This document shows positions 25,891 to 34,621 of a DNA stretch of 64,000 bases, piece after piece; position 1 is the first letter of the stretch; each line of letters opens with the position of its first letter. The notes below the pieces were generated by a model. The model searched no databases. It was not told the DNA's origin and saw nothing but the letters and a program-made list of their open reading frames with translations. This DNA is from Lentisphaerota bacterium (GTDB lineage Bacteria; Verrucomicrobiota; Lentisphaeria; Victivallales; Victivallaceae): the NCBI GenBank assembly GCA_017134815.1, contig CP071032.1, positions 558,001 to 622,000 on the forward strand. The letters run 5' to 3'. A program made the position numbers and the translations under genes.

Positions 25891-26454
25891 ATGAGCAACA
25901 AAACGATTATCCTTGGCAACTTTTTCAGCAGCAAACTATGGGGTGTCCTTCTTGTCAGAGGCATTATCTCAGCGCTTATCGGTCTGATCTTCATTATAGA
26001 CCCAATCAGCGCAATGTTCATTCTGGCATTGTTCCTTGGTGTGTTTTTATTACTGAACGGAATTCTGGTTCTGGTAAATTCGAGCAAAGCACCAGCTAAC
26101 CGGGGAGTTATGATTACCTATGGAGTGGTCAGTCTGATTGCAGGCGCCCTGGTAATGCTCCAGCCGTTTATTGCCCAGGTGTTCTTTCTTATACTTATTG
26201 CCATATGGGCCATTTTCACTGGAGTAGAACAACTGATGCTGGCGGCGCGTGCCCCCAGAACAGCGATGCCGGCCAAAAGCCTGGCTGTTGCGGCCGGGGT
26301 TATCTCACTGTTTTTAGGTCTGCTGCTGCTGCTGAAGCCGTCAATGGGCATCACTATGATAGCCTGGGTCATTGGCATCTACCTGCTCATTTACGGGCTT
26401 TTTACCATTCTGGTATCAGTTTTTCTGCGCAAAATAAAAATGCCACTGCAATAG
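25891..26454 (+). CDS. HdeD-like (DUF308) integral membrane protein
   Basis: The 187-residue protein is made of about six membrane segments in three similar pairs, with the LVRGIISALIGLIFIIDP and LGVFLLLNGILVL patterns typical of HdeD/DUF308 proteins. In E. coli HdeD is linked to acid resistance at high cell density, but most homologues are uncharacterised. A GAGG-type site (TTGAGGAGTTTGGT) precedes the ATG. It stands alone on the plus strand, divergent from tsaD and converging with the FHA gene with a gap of 3 bp. Confidence 0.8.
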   Translation: MSNKTIILGNFFSSKLWGVLLVRGIISALIGLIFIIDPISAMFILALFLGVFLLLNGILVLVNSSKAPANRGVMITYGVVSLIAGALVMLQPFIAQVFFLILIAIWAIFTGVEQLMLAARAPRTAMPAKSLAVAAGVISLFLGLLLLLKPSMGITMIAWVIGIYLLIYGLFTILVSVFLRKIKMPLQ

Positions 26455-26457
26455 AAA

Positions 26458-26862
26458 TTACTCCCCGGGGATCTTTCCGAACTGCTTGAGAAGAGCAGTA
26501 CGGAAACCGGGGCGATCAACTTCATCCCCAGCAGGTTTCATATCGGAAACAGGCACCTTGCTATCCCCCATTTCCCAGAAAACAAATACATGATCCCTCA
26601 CCTTCAAGCGGTCACCGTTAGACAGCTTGTGAACTCCAGACGGCAGCTTGCGCTCATTAAGATAAGTACCGTTACTGGAACCTAAATCTTCCACCGAAAA
26701 CACTCCCTGCCCGCAGCAGGAAACCCTGAAATGCGCTCTGCTTACCTGTGGATCCAGTATCTGATAATCACAATCCTCACCACGCCCAAAAACACCGGAG
26801 TTCAGTTCATCAAGACTGATGACTTTCTGCCAGCCATTTTTTTTATATTGTATATATGCCAT
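26458..26862 (-). CDS. FHA-domain protein
   Basis: The 134-residue protein is little more than one forkhead-associated domain, which recognises phosphothreonine peptides. The hallmark residues are present: GRGEDCD near 26-32, SRAHF near 42-46 and GSSNGTYLN near 61-69. The C-terminal ~30 residues are polar and of unknown role. There is no signal peptide or membrane segment, so it should act in the cytoplasm as an adaptor in Ser/Thr kinase signalling. No kinase gene is next to it. An AGGAAAC site precedes the ATG, and it lies behind the rpsT terminator, so it needs its own promoter. Confidence 0.88.
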   Translation of the reverse strand: MAYIQYKKNGWQKVISLDELNSGVFGRGEDCDYQILDPQVSRAHFRVSCCGQGVFSVEDLGSSNGTYLNERKLPSGVHKLSNGDRLKVRDHVFVFWEMGDSKVPVSDMKPAGDEVDRPGFRTALLKQFGKIPGE

Positions 26863-26930
26863 GTTTCCTGACTCTCCATCACTGCATACGATAACCCAAA
26901 TCTTATGACAGAACCGGGTATATAATTTTC

Positions 26931-26958
26931 AAAAAAAAAGCCGCGGCAGAACCGCGGC
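26931..26958 (-). terminator. Intrinsic terminator after rpsT
   Basis: A perfect 7-bp G/C stem, GCCGCGG (26940-26946) and CCGCGGC (26952-26958) with a five-base loop, is followed on the minus strand by nine T residues. It begins about 20 bp after the rpsT stop codon. Confidence 0.92.
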
Positions 26959-26978
26959 GGAAAGATCAAATAAGAGCT

Positions 26979-27242
26979 TTAGCCCTGAATAGAGTTAAAA
27001 GCTTTGTTCAATTGAGCTTTTTTATTGCTGGCTTTGTTCTTGTGAATAGTGCCCAGCTTTGCAGCTTTATCCAGCTTGCTGAAACAATCATTCAGCAGAC
27101 CGCCGGCTTTTTCTGCATCTTTGTCTTCCACTGCGGAGCGGAATTTCTTTTCGAAAGTTTTTAATGAGCTCAAACGAGCTTTGTTGCGCATTTTCTTGAT
27201 AGCATCTGTGCGCAGTCTTTTCAGTGCAGACTTGTTTGCCAT
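26979..27242 (-). CDS. rpsT: 30S ribosomal protein S20
   Basis: S20 binds 16S rRNA early in 30S assembly. The start is the ATG at 27242 (MANKSALKRLRTDAIKKMRN), giving an 87-residue, strongly basic helical protein of the right length; in-frame codons further upstream would add an atypical N-terminus. An AAGG site lies about 12 bases upstream. The gene is monocistronic, with a strong terminator after it and the long divergent region shared with nusA before it. Confidence 0.95.
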   Translation of the reverse strand: MANKSALKRLRTDAIKKMRNKARLSSLKTFEKKFRSAVEDKDAEKAGGLLNDCFSKLDKAAKLGTIHKNKASNKKAQLNKAFNSIQG

Positions 27243-27514
27243 TATTAAACCAACCTTGATTTTCTTTATGTTAAAAAATTTAAAACAGCTCAAATTTAAT
27301 TTTAAAAATGTTAAAACACAGCACAACCTGTAATTAACAAAGTTAATAATAATTGCATGTATTTTCGGATTATCAAGTTATTTTTGTGCACAAAGCAAAA
27401 AAAAGCCAAAATATTTCTGTAGCCGTGCACTCAAAACAGGCTGTATTATGTTGTGTACACTGCCGGACTGTTCCTCTTATTGCGATTTTTCCCTTATATA
27501 TTATATAAAAAAGT

Positions 27515-27544
27515 TTGATAGTTCAAAATGCAGGTCTATATTAT
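27515..27544 (+). promoter_or_regulatory. Predicted promoter of the nusA operon
   Basis: TTGATA (27515-27520) is followed by overlapping -10 candidates TATATT (27537-27542, 16-bp spacing) and TATTAT (27539-27544, 18-bp spacing). Transcription would begin near 27550, leaving a leader of about 118 bases before nusA. Confidence 0.55.
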
Positions 27545-27579
27545 CCAAAGTTTAAAGCATATCCATACGTAATGGCTAA

Positions 27580-27606
27580 AGTGGGTGCGATTACCCGCTT
27601 TTTTTT
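27580..27606 (+). terminator. Terminator hairpin in the nusA leader (possible attenuator)
   Basis: AGTGGGT (27580-27586) pairs with ACCCGCT (27593-27599), with one G-U pair and a six-base loop, followed by a run of seven or more T residues. It lies between the predicted promoter and the nusA start, so it would stop transcription after about 50 bases unless read through. Confidence 0.7.
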
Positions 27607-27668
27607 ATTTTTATATTTAAGTTGATTTATGTGGGCGTAATTACAGGTAAACAGAAAAGGGCCAGGCA

Positions 27669-28919
27669 ATGAATAATGAATTACTGACAATACTTGAATA
27701 TATTGAGCAGGAAAGAGGCATTAAGCGCGAAGTTCTTGTCAAAGCTGTTGAATCAGCCTTACTGTCAGCCTCCCGCAAAAGCATTCATCCGGCAAGCTCT
27801 TTGACTGTTAAAGTGGACCCTCAAACTGGTGAAATCAGAGCATGGGCCAAACTGGAAGTAGTCGATTCAATTCCCAATAACGACCAGTTGCTGCTCGCAA
27901 GGGCCCAGGAAAAGCTGCCTGATGTAAAAATAGGCGATATTGTTGACTGGGAAGTTACTCCCAAGAACTTCGGCAGAATTGCAGCTCAAACTGCAAAACA
28001 GGCTATTATGCAACAGCTTCGTAAGGCCGAAAAAGAAATTGTTCGTGATGAATTTGCCGACCGTATCGGTCAGATTATAAACGGGACCGTAAGACGGTTT
28101 GAAAGCGGCAATATAATTATTGATTTTCAAAAAGCCGAAGGCATTCTCAATTCAAAGGAAAAGATTTACGGCGAACAGTATATGCCCGGTGACCGGATCA
28201 ATGCTGTCCTGCTTAAGGTTGACATAAGCGGCGGTGGTCCCAGTTTAATTGTTTCCCGTACTCATCCGAACTTTGTCCGCCGGTTGTTCGAGCGTGAAGT
28301 CTCTGAAATTCACGACGGCGTCGTTGAAATCATGGGAATTGCCCGGGAAGCCGGAAGCCGTACAAAGATTGCTGTAAAAAGCAATGATCCCAGAATAGAT
28401 CCTGTGGGAGCCTGTGTCGGACTGCGTGGAATCAGAGTCAAGAATATTACTACTGAACTCAGCGGAGAACGGATTGACATTGTTCCTTATGATGAGGATC
28501 TGGCGAAATATACCATCAATGCTTTACAGCCGGCAAAAGTACAGTCTGTAGAAATCATTAATAAAGGCGGGCGTGATGAACTTAACGTTTACGTCACTCC
28601 CGAGCAGTCAAGGCTTGCCTTCGGCAAAAAAGCCCAGAATGTCAGGTTGTCATCAAAACTGATAATGCACAACATCAACATCATTGTAAACGAGCCTGTG
28701 CATGAAGACACACTTGAGGATAAAATCCGCAAAGCAAGTCAGGGTCTTGCTGAAGCTCTGGGAGTGAAAGAAGATACCGCTATGAAGCTGATAAGCAGCG
28801 GTTATGTCTCAATAGAGGGCATTAAAAGTGCCGGCATGGAAGAGATAAAAGACATCGAAGATATAGACCCTGAAGAAGTTGAAAATATATTTCAAGCAAT
28901 TAACAACGAGGGCGAATAA
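27669..28919 (+). CDS. nusA: Transcription termination/antitermination factor NusA
   Basis: NusA binds RNA polymerase and modulates pausing, termination and antitermination. The 416-residue protein has the N-terminal polymerase-binding domain (residues 1-130), the S1 domain (about 135-200, beginning GQIINGTVRRFESGNIIIDF), and two KH domains with the PVGACVGLRGIRVKNI signature near 238-253. A single C-terminal helix-hairpin-helix-like unit follows (~350-410); the two acidic repeats of E. coli NusA are missing, as in most bacteria. An AAAAGGG/CAGG site precedes the ATG. It heads the nusA-infB-rbfA-nrnA-truB cluster, which here lacks rimP. Confidence 0.96.
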   Translation: MNNELLTILEYIEQERGIKREVLVKAVESALLSASRKSIHPASSLTVKVDPQTGEIRAWAKLEVVDSIPNNDQLLLARAQEKLPDVKIGDIVDWEVTPKNFGRIAAQTAKQAIMQQLRKAEKEIVRDEFADRIGQIINGTVRRFESGNIIIDFQKAEGILNSKEKIYGEQYMPGDRINAVLLKVDISGGGPSLIVSRTHPNFVRRLFEREVSEIHDGVVEIMGIAREAGSRTKIAVKSNDPRIDPVGACVGLRGIRVKNITTELSGERIDIVPYDEDLAKYTINALQPAKVQSVEIINKGGRDELNVYVTPEQSRLAFGKKAQNVRLSSKLIMHNINIIVNEPVHEDTLEDKIRKASQGLAEALGVKEDTAMKLISSGYVSIEGIKSAGMEEIKDIEDIDPEEVENIFQAINNEGE

Positions 28920-28937
28920 AAATTCGCCCCGTTTCTT
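28910..28937 (+). terminator. Terminator hairpin overlapping the nusA stop codon
   Basis: GGGCGAAT (28910-28917) pairs perfectly with ATTCGCCC (28922-28929) around AAAA, followed by CGTTTCTTTTATTT. The nusA stop codon TAA lies at the edge of the loop. It sits between nusA and infB. Confidence 0.6.
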
Positions 28938-28941
28938 TTAT

Positions 28942-28971
28942 TTAACAGTAAAATTAGTATTTAGTCATAAT
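28942..28971 (+). promoter_or_regulatory. Possible internal promoter for infB
   Basis: TTAACA (28942-28947) and CATAAT (28966-28971) are 18 bp apart, just after the hairpin at the end of nusA and 18 bp before the infB start codon, which leaves little room for a leader but still includes the GGAAGGA site. Confidence 0.35.
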
Positions 28972-28988
28972 ATTGGAAGGACAGCTGC

Positions 28989-30974
28989 GTGAAAAAAGTA
29001 AAAGTAAAAAATCTAGCTGAGAAATATGATGTTTCTCCAAAGGTGATCCTAAATGAGCTGCTGTCCGAGGGTATCGAAGTTACCGGCCCCAGCAGCGTCA
29101 TTCCGCCTGACATGTACGAATTGATTATTCAGCATCTTGATGAAACTGTATTTGTTAAGAAGAACAAAAAGGATGGTTCATCAGATGATCAACAGAGCAA
29201 AATAGAAGTTCATATAAAGACTCCTATAATTGTGAAGAACCTTGCAGAAGCTCTGGACAAAAAACCCAATCAGATCATCAGCGATCTGATGAAGCTGGGT
29301 GAACTGGCAAGCATTAACCAGAGTTTGAGCCCGGAAACCGCTAAAAAGCTCTGTGACGGCTACAATATCGAATTGATGATCGATCACAGGGATAAAGATG
29401 AACATAACATCCATGGCGATAAGCCGGCCCTGGAAGACGAAGATGAAGACAAGCCGGAAGATTTGGTTGAAAGACCCCCTGTTGTGACTTTCCTTGGACA
29501 TGTTGACCATGGTAAGACTTCACTGCAGGACAAAATCAGAAACACAAAAATAGCTGATGGTGAAGCTGGGAAAATAACCCAGCACATTGGTGCGTCTCAG
29601 GTTGTTTTCAACGACAAAAAAATAACCTTTATTGATACTCCCGGGCACGAAGCATTTACCAGCATGCGGGCCAGAGGAGCCAATACGACAGATATAGCGA
29701 TTCTGGTGGTAGCGGCTAATGATGGATTTATGCCGCAGACAATTGAGGCTCTCAATCACGTGAGGGCTGCCGGTGTGCCGATTATCGTTGCCATAAACAA
29801 GATAGACCTTCCAGATGCCAACCCCGACAAGGTTCTACTGCAAATGCAGCAGAATGAACTCATGAGTGAGGACTGGGGTGGTGATGTAGGTACGGTGAAA
29901 GTTTCTGCGACAACAGGAGAAGGACTTGATCTCCTGCTGGAACGCATTCTGCTGGAATCCGAACTTCTGGAACTTAAGGCCAATCCGAAACGTCCGGCTC
30001 AGGCCGTTGTTATTGAGTCACAACTGGAACAGGGTTTTGGTGCTACTGCCAACATTCTGGTACAAAAGGGGACTCTCAAGATTGGCGATATAATTTTATG
30101 TGATCAGTATTACGGCCGGGTGAAATCCATGCTCAATGAGCATGGAGAGCGGGTGAAAAAAGCCGGACCAAGCACTCCTGTAAAACTGGTGGGGCTTTCT
30201 GGCGCGCCGGATGCCGGATCCCAGCTTGCTGTTTGCAAAAAAGAACGTGAAGCAAAAGATGAGGCTGAACGCCGGGCTCAGGCAAAACGCGAAAAACAGC
30301 TTACTAAAGGCTCCACTCAAAGCATTGAAGACCTTTTCAGCAAAATTAGTCAGCAAAATCAGAAAACGCTTAATATCCTTATCAAATCAGATGTCCGTGG
30401 CTCAGGCGAAGCTATTGAGGACTCATTGAGCAAACTGCCTTCAGACAAAATTAAAGTAAATGTTGTTATGAATGCAGTCGGAGCAATTACTGAAAATGAC
30501 ATCATGCTGGCAGCCGCGTCTGACGCGATACTGGTTGGTTTTCACGTCCAGGTAAATAATGGCGTCAACGAGGTTGCAAAACGGCAGGGCGTCGAAATTA
30601 GACTTTACAGCATAATTTACGAATTGCTGGAAGATATCATCAATGCATTGACCGGGCAGCTTGATCCCGAAAAGCGTGAAAAGAATATGGGTTCAGCCAG
30701 AATTCTTCAGATATTTGAGGTCAGAAAAGGCCCCAAGGTTATTGGCTGCATGGTTGAAAAAGGTTCAGTCAAGGTTGGCTACAAGGCGAAAGTATTCCGT
30801 AAAAACGAGCTGATATATAATGGTGAAGTAATTTCTTTGAGACGTTTCCAAGACGATGTCAAAGAGGTGAAAGCCGGCCTGGAATGTGGCATAAAACTAG
30901 ACAATTTTGCTGATTTTGAAGAAAATGACATTGTTGAACTCTTTGAAATAGAGCTCAAAAAAGCAACTCTCTGA
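28989..30974 (+). CDS. infB: Translation initiation factor IF-2
   Basis: IF-2 is the GTPase that brings initiator tRNA to the ribosome. It starts at a GTG with a GGAAGGA site. At 661 residues it is shorter than E. coli IF-2 (890), because the N-terminal linker is brief. Two IF2-N-type modules are seen (residues ~1-55 and ~77-130; both begin VKNLAE-like), then an acidic stretch. The G domain follows with G1 GHVDHGKT at 170-177, G3 DTPGHEAF, G4 NKID, and the C-terminal domains end in the fMet-tRNA-binding region. The gene is 69 bp after nusA and 14 bp before rbfA. Confidence 0.97.
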   Translation: MKKVKVKNLAEKYDVSPKVILNELLSEGIEVTGPSSVIPPDMYELIIQHLDETVFVKKNKKDGSSDDQQSKIEVHIKTPIIVKNLAEALDKKPNQIISDLMKLGELASINQSLSPETAKKLCDGYNIELMIDHRDKDEHNIHGDKPALEDEDEDKPEDLVERPPVVTFLGHVDHGKTSLQDKIRNTKIADGEAGKITQHIGASQVVFNDKKITFIDTPGHEAFTSMRARGANTTDIAILVVAANDGFMPQTIEALNHVRAAGVPIIVAINKIDLPDANPDKVLLQMQQNELMSEDWGGDVGTVKVSATTGEGLDLLLERILLESELLELKANPKRPAQAVVIESQLEQGFGATANILVQKGTLKIGDIILCDQYYGRVKSMLNEHGERVKKAGPSTPVKLVGLSGAPDAGSQLAVCKKEREAKDEAERRAQAKREKQLTKGSTQSIEDLFSKISQQNQKTLNILIKSDVRGSGEAIEDSLSKLPSDKIKVNVVMNAVGAITENDIMLAAASDAILVGFHVQVNNGVNEVAKRQGVEIRLYSIIYELLEDIINALTGQLDPEKREKNMGSARILQIFEVRKGPKVIGCMVEKGSVKVGYKAKVFRKNELIYNGEVISLRRFQDDVKEVKAGLECGIKLDNFADFEENDIVELFEIELKKATL

Positions 30975-30988
30975 CCCTGGAGGACAAT

Positions 30989-31351
30989 ATGCCGTCAGTT
31001 GACAGGATAACCAGAGTGAATGAACTTTTGAAACGTGAGATTGCCGATTTAATTGAACGGAGCGGTATAGCTCCTTCAAAATCGGTGCTGGTTTCAGTGA
31101 CAGAAGTTAAGACTTCTGTTGACCTGAGAAAAGCCCTGGTGTTTATAAGCGTCTTTGGCGGCGATAAAAACACCAAGGAAGCAGTCATTAAAAAACTGCA
31201 TAAAAATCGAGCGGACTTGCAAAAAAGCATCAGCCGAGTTATTTCACTGAAATATACGCCGGTTTTAAAGTTCACACTTGATGATCGCTTAGAATCTGGT
31301 GACAGAGTTCTTTCTATTCTCGAGGAATCAGAGCATAATGATGAAAAATAG
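30989..31351 (+). CDS. rbfA: 30S ribosome-binding factor RbfA
   Basis: RbfA is a KH-fold protein that assists late 30S maturation and 16S 5'-end processing. The 120-residue product has the characteristic N-terminus (RITRVNELLKREIADLIE), the central VSVTEVKTSVDLRKALVFISVFG segment (residues ~31-53), and the LDDRLESGDRVLSIL C-terminus. The start has a strong TGGAGGA site. Its 3' end overlaps the start of nrnA by 14 bp, pointing to translational coupling. Confidence 0.94.
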   Translation: MPSVDRITRVNELLKREIADLIERSGIAPSKSVLVSVTEVKTSVDLRKALVFISVFGGDKNTKEAVIKKLHKNRADLQKSISRVISLKYTPVLKFTLDDRLESGDRVLSILEESEHNDEK

Positions 31352-32333
31352 TGTAACCCCGCATGAGGCTGCTGAAATTATCAGGCAACATGATAATTTT
31401 CTGGTAGTCACACATGAAAATCCGGATGGTGACGCTTTGGGTTCCGCCTTTGCCTTGTTAAACTTCCTGCATGACAATGGAAAAATGGCGGAAGCCCTGT
31501 TGCCGGAAGAGCTGCCGGAGAAATACCGCACTTTCGCCTCTTCTGACTGCAGGACTGAAATGACGCTCAGCGACCTGGCAACTTTTGACTGTGTCATTAT
31601 GCTTGATATTCCAAACGCGAAGCGAGCTGCGTTGTCGCATATAGACTTCAATGGAATTCCATTACCGGTTATGAATATTGATCACCACCCTGACAATGTT
31701 TTCTATGCAAAATGGAACCTGGTGGATCCTCAGGCAGCAGCTACAGCAGATATTCTTTTTACAGTCTTCCGGTCTGGCAAAGGCGCTAAGATTTCTGCCA
31801 GAACCGCTGAATTGCTACTGCTTGGGATTGTCATGGACACCGGCGGTTTCCGTTTTGACAACACCTCTCCAAAGGTGCTGAGACATGCGGCGGAAATTCT
31901 GGAACTAAAAGCTGATTATCACAAAATAATAAAGCAGATGTTTTTTTCGAACCCTCTGCCCCAGCAACAGTTTCAGGCGGAGCTGCAGCTTCATCACTTA
32001 AGAACAGCTTTTAACGGCAGATTTGCCTGGTTTTTCATACCACCTGAACTGGTCAGAAAATACAATGTGGATATGCGCAATACTGAGGGGTTGATTGAAG
32101 CTTTGCGCGCTATCAGAGGCACGGAAATTGTGGCGATTATTCAGCCGGCGGAACAAGGATTTAAATTATCACTGCGCTCTAAATCACCGTGCTTCTCAGT
32201 TGGAGCCATTGCCCGCAAGCTGAATGGTGGCGGCCATGAAATGGCTGCTGGCGGTTTAATAAAGGCTTCCTGCCTGGAAAATGCCGAAAAAATTCTATTG
32301 ACTCATGTTGAAAGGGAACTTAATGCGATATAA
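31338..32333 (+). CDS. nrnA: DHH/DHHA1 phosphoesterase, NrnA-like (oligoribonuclease/pAp phosphatase)
   Basis: NrnA-type enzymes degrade very short RNAs and remove the 3'-phosphate of pAp. I start at the tandem ATGs at 31338/31341 (MMKNSVTP), which overlap the end of rbfA. The metal-binding motifs are in order: THENPDGDALGS near residue 25-36, MLDIPN, the DHH signature NIDHHPDN, and the glycine-rich DHHA1 end GGGHEMAAGG. The 331-residue length fits. This position between rbfA and truB is common in bacteria. Exact substrate preference (nanoRNA, pAp, or c-di-AMP breakdown products) cannot be told. Confidence 0.9.
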   Translation: MMKNSVTPHEAAEIIRQHDNFLVVTHENPDGDALGSAFALLNFLHDNGKMAEALLPEELPEKYRTFASSDCRTEMTLSDLATFDCVIMLDIPNAKRAALSHIDFNGIPLPVMNIDHHPDNVFYAKWNLVDPQAAATADILFTVFRSGKGAKISARTAELLLLGIVMDTGGFRFDNTSPKVLRHAAEILELKADYHKIIKQMFFSNPLPQQQFQAELQLHHLRTAFNGRFAWFFIPPELVRKYNVDMRNTEGLIEALRAIRGTEIVAIIQPAEQGFKLSLRSKSPCFSVGAIARKLNGGGHEMAAGGLIKASCLENAEKILLTHVERELNAI

Positions 32334-33075
32334 CCCAAAGAAGCACAGACTGCCAGTTTTCAAAACTGATGGTGTGCTGCTGGTCGATAAACCTAAAGAA
32401 TGGACCAGTTTTGACGTAGTAAATATGGTCCGCAGTCGTTTTAATGTGCCAAAGGTTGGTCACTGCGGTACTCTTGACCCGGCTGCAACCGGACTTCTGG
32501 TGCTTATGCTGGGCAGGTTTACTAAATTAAGCCAGAAGTTCAGTGGAGAAGACAAGGTCTACGAAGCCACGATGCTGCTTGGCACCGAAACTGATTCGCA
32601 GGACATGGAAGGCAATGTCACTGCTGAAAATGATTACTCTGCCATAACTGAAGAACAGGCCCGTGACGTTGTTCTATCATTTATCGGAGAACAGGACCAG
32701 GTTCCGCCCATGGTTTCCGCTGTAAAAAAGGACGGAAAACGTCTCTATGAACTGGCAAGAAAGGGTATTGAGGTGGAACGCGAGGCCAAGCGGATTACAG
32801 TATATGATATTGAAATAACCAGAATAGAATTACCGCAGATCGACTTTACTGTAAAATGTTCAAAGGGAACATATATCAGAACCCTGTGCGCTGATATCGG
32901 CACTAAACTTGGATGTGGCGCAACTCTATTTAACCTGCGCAGGACTGCAAGCGGTAAATTTGATTTAGCTAATGCAGTTGATATTGACACAATTAAAGGC
33001 TGGGAACAGCCTGATCTTGATGTTTATGTGAGGACTCTTCTTTTTGAGAAAGTTTCAAAAATTGCTGGCATTTGA
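32323..33075 (+). CDS. truB: tRNA pseudouridine(55) synthase TruB
   Basis: TruB makes the universal pseudouridine at position 55 of the tRNA T arm. The ATG at 32323 is preceded by AAAGGGAA, so I prefer it to an in-frame ATG 18 bp upstream; both overlap the end of nrnA. The 250-residue protein has the family motif GHCGTLDPAATGLL with catalytic Asp52, preceded by DKPKEWTSFDVV, and later KCSKGTYIRTLCADIG, which contacts the substrate. The usual neighbour ribF is not found downstream; an unknown gene follows instead. Confidence 0.95.
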   Translation: MRYNPKKHRLPVFKTDGVLLVDKPKEWTSFDVVNMVRSRFNVPKVGHCGTLDPAATGLLVLMLGRFTKLSQKFSGEDKVYEATMLLGTETDSQDMEGNVTAENDYSAITEEQARDVVLSFIGEQDQVPPMVSAVKKDGKRLYELARKGIEVEREAKRITVYDIEITRIELPQIDFTVKCSKGTYIRTLCADIGTKLGCGATLFNLRRTASGKFDLANAVDIDTIKGWEQPDLDVYVRTLLFEKVSKIAGI

Positions 33076-33159
33076 CTCTAACAGCTGTAGTTTCAAATAA
33101 GATACAGAAAGATCATATTTTTGCGCACTCACCGGCGGATTCTATGAAAGAGGTTTAAT

Positions 33160-34617
33160 ATGAAAATTGATTCAAAACAACTTGACAGTTTTTTGGAAGT
33201 TATGCTGCGTTGTGCCGACAAAAAGGGATTTCAGGTCAAGGACGTTCTGGAGAATATTCCGGAATCCCTTGATGAAGACAGAGACGCCCTGGAACTGCGA
33301 ATCGAGCGCGAGCTTGATGGTGACAACCGGCTTTTCAAGAACTTTGAAACTGACAGATACTTCCTTAAAAAACATTTTTTCAACGGTAAAACTTTTCTTG
33401 TAACCCCGGATGAGATTGAAATCGATAACGGTATCCTCATGCCTGGACACCGCTTTTGCATCTTTTGTGAAGAGGAAATTTTCCCGTCTGAGATTTCTTT
33501 GAATACGCCTGGGGGCACTGAAGTTAAAACCCGTGAATTCACACACAATGTGACCGAGCTTGTGCCTTATCATATACTGATGGGTTCTGAACAGATATTT
33601 GACTATTTTATTGCAGAAAACCCGGCCAATCTTGATTTACTTGACCAGGAAAAACCTGCAGATAAGGTAACCTTGAATGTGTTTGACATGTCTGATTTTT
33701 ACGCCGCGAACCAGTTCAGCACCGGCGATGCTCTCATCGTCAGGGTCTGCGACTGGGAAAATGGTGTTTTCAACTTTGATTACCTTAGTGGCAGTGAAAG
33801 ACGCGATAAGCAGGTCACCAGCTGGATTGAAGAATTCTCCGGTGCGGTGGAAAAAGTTATTGATACATTTGAAAACTATCTCGAAATTCCGGACCAGCTG
33901 CGCTGGGCTTACTTTTTTGGAGGAAGCGAAATGCTTTCAGCAGAAAGTGCTTCTCTTGATGAGTTTTATAATCGGACTGACCGTATAGCTATCAATTTCG
34001 AAGAAGCAAACCACACAGTGCTGTCCAGGAAAATCGCGCCTGATTCAACTGAACCTGAACTGCCGGAAAATGTTGGAATTTCAAAAGGCAGAACCGGCAG
34101 CCTTCAAGCAATGCTTGAGGATATTGGATGTACCTTAAAGCCAGCAGAAATTGAAGCCTGGATGCGTATGCAGTGCTTTAACCGCAACTATGACTTTGAG
34201 GCTTTTTTCAGACGCTGCTTCGGAAGCGAACAACTCAACTTCGCTGATGATGCACAGGAAGCTGTTTTTATGAACTACATTGAGGAGCGCTGGGAATTCC
34301 TGACCGCAAACTACAACAGAGAGCAGGACGTCCCCAAAGCAGGTATAAGAGCGCGAATTCTTGAGTTGACTGAGGAACGCAGCGACTGGCTCGAGGAATT
34401 GAGAAGCCTGGATATTGATCTGTCGCTTCTGCCGCAGGAAAAGATGGATAAACTTGCTGAAACCGCAATTTATCTGAGTGAGATGCTTGAATTACTCAAT
34501 TCTGATGAGCATTCATTACAACTCGACGATGCTGATAAACTCGAAGCTGCTATTGACGACGTTGCTGATTTGCAACTGCAGAATATCGAATACATAAATA
34601 AATTTATCAACAAATAA
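33160..34617 (+). CDS. Protein of unknown function at the end of the nusA-truB cluster
   Basis: The 485-residue protein is soluble, acidic and without signal peptide or membrane segments. I recognise no domain. The N-terminal ~60 residues are charged and helical and could hold a small DNA- or protein-binding module. The middle region (PGHRFCIFCEEEIFPSEISL, near residue 91) is beta-rich with two close cysteines. The C-terminal half is helical (MQCFNRNYDFEAFFRRCFG near 344-362, then WEFL, SDWLEEL repeats). A GAGG site precedes the ATG, 84 bp after truB and in the same direction. Position suggests co-expression with the translation genes, but says nothing firm on function. Confidence 0.75.
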   Translation: MKIDSKQLDSFLEVMLRCADKKGFQVKDVLENIPESLDEDRDALELRIERELDGDNRLFKNFETDRYFLKKHFFNGKTFLVTPDEIEIDNGILMPGHRFCIFCEEEIFPSEISLNTPGGTEVKTREFTHNVTELVPYHILMGSEQIFDYFIAENPANLDLLDQEKPADKVTLNVFDMSDFYAANQFSTGDALIVRVCDWENGVFNFDYLSGSERRDKQVTSWIEEFSGAVEKVIDTFENYLEIPDQLRWAYFFGGSEMLSAESASLDEFYNRTDRIAINFEEANHTVLSRKIAPDSTEPELPENVGISKGRTGSLQAMLEDIGCTLKPAEIEAWMRMQCFNRNYDFEAFFRRCFGSEQLNFADDAQEAVFMNYIEERWEFLTANYNREQDVPKAGIRARILELTEERSDWLEELRSLDIDLSLLPQEKMDKLAETAIYLSEMLELLNSDEHSLQLDDADKLEAAIDDVADLQLQNIEYINKFINK

Positions 34618-34621
34618 ATTA

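Larger units (their letters stand above)
27243..27668. other. Divergent intergenic region between rpsT and nusA
   Basis: This 426-bp region is A/T-rich and holds no convincing gene; in particular rimP, usually upstream of nusA, is absent. Toward nusA it has a good promoter (27515-27544) and a terminator hairpin in the leader (27580-27606). The rpsT promoter must lie in the left half, but I could not choose one. Confidence 0.6.

Noticed and set aside
27580-27606. nusA leader hairpin as a metabolite riboswitch
   Set aside because: It is a simple short terminator stem with no room or conserved elements for a ligand-binding domain of a class I know; attenuation is the simpler reading.
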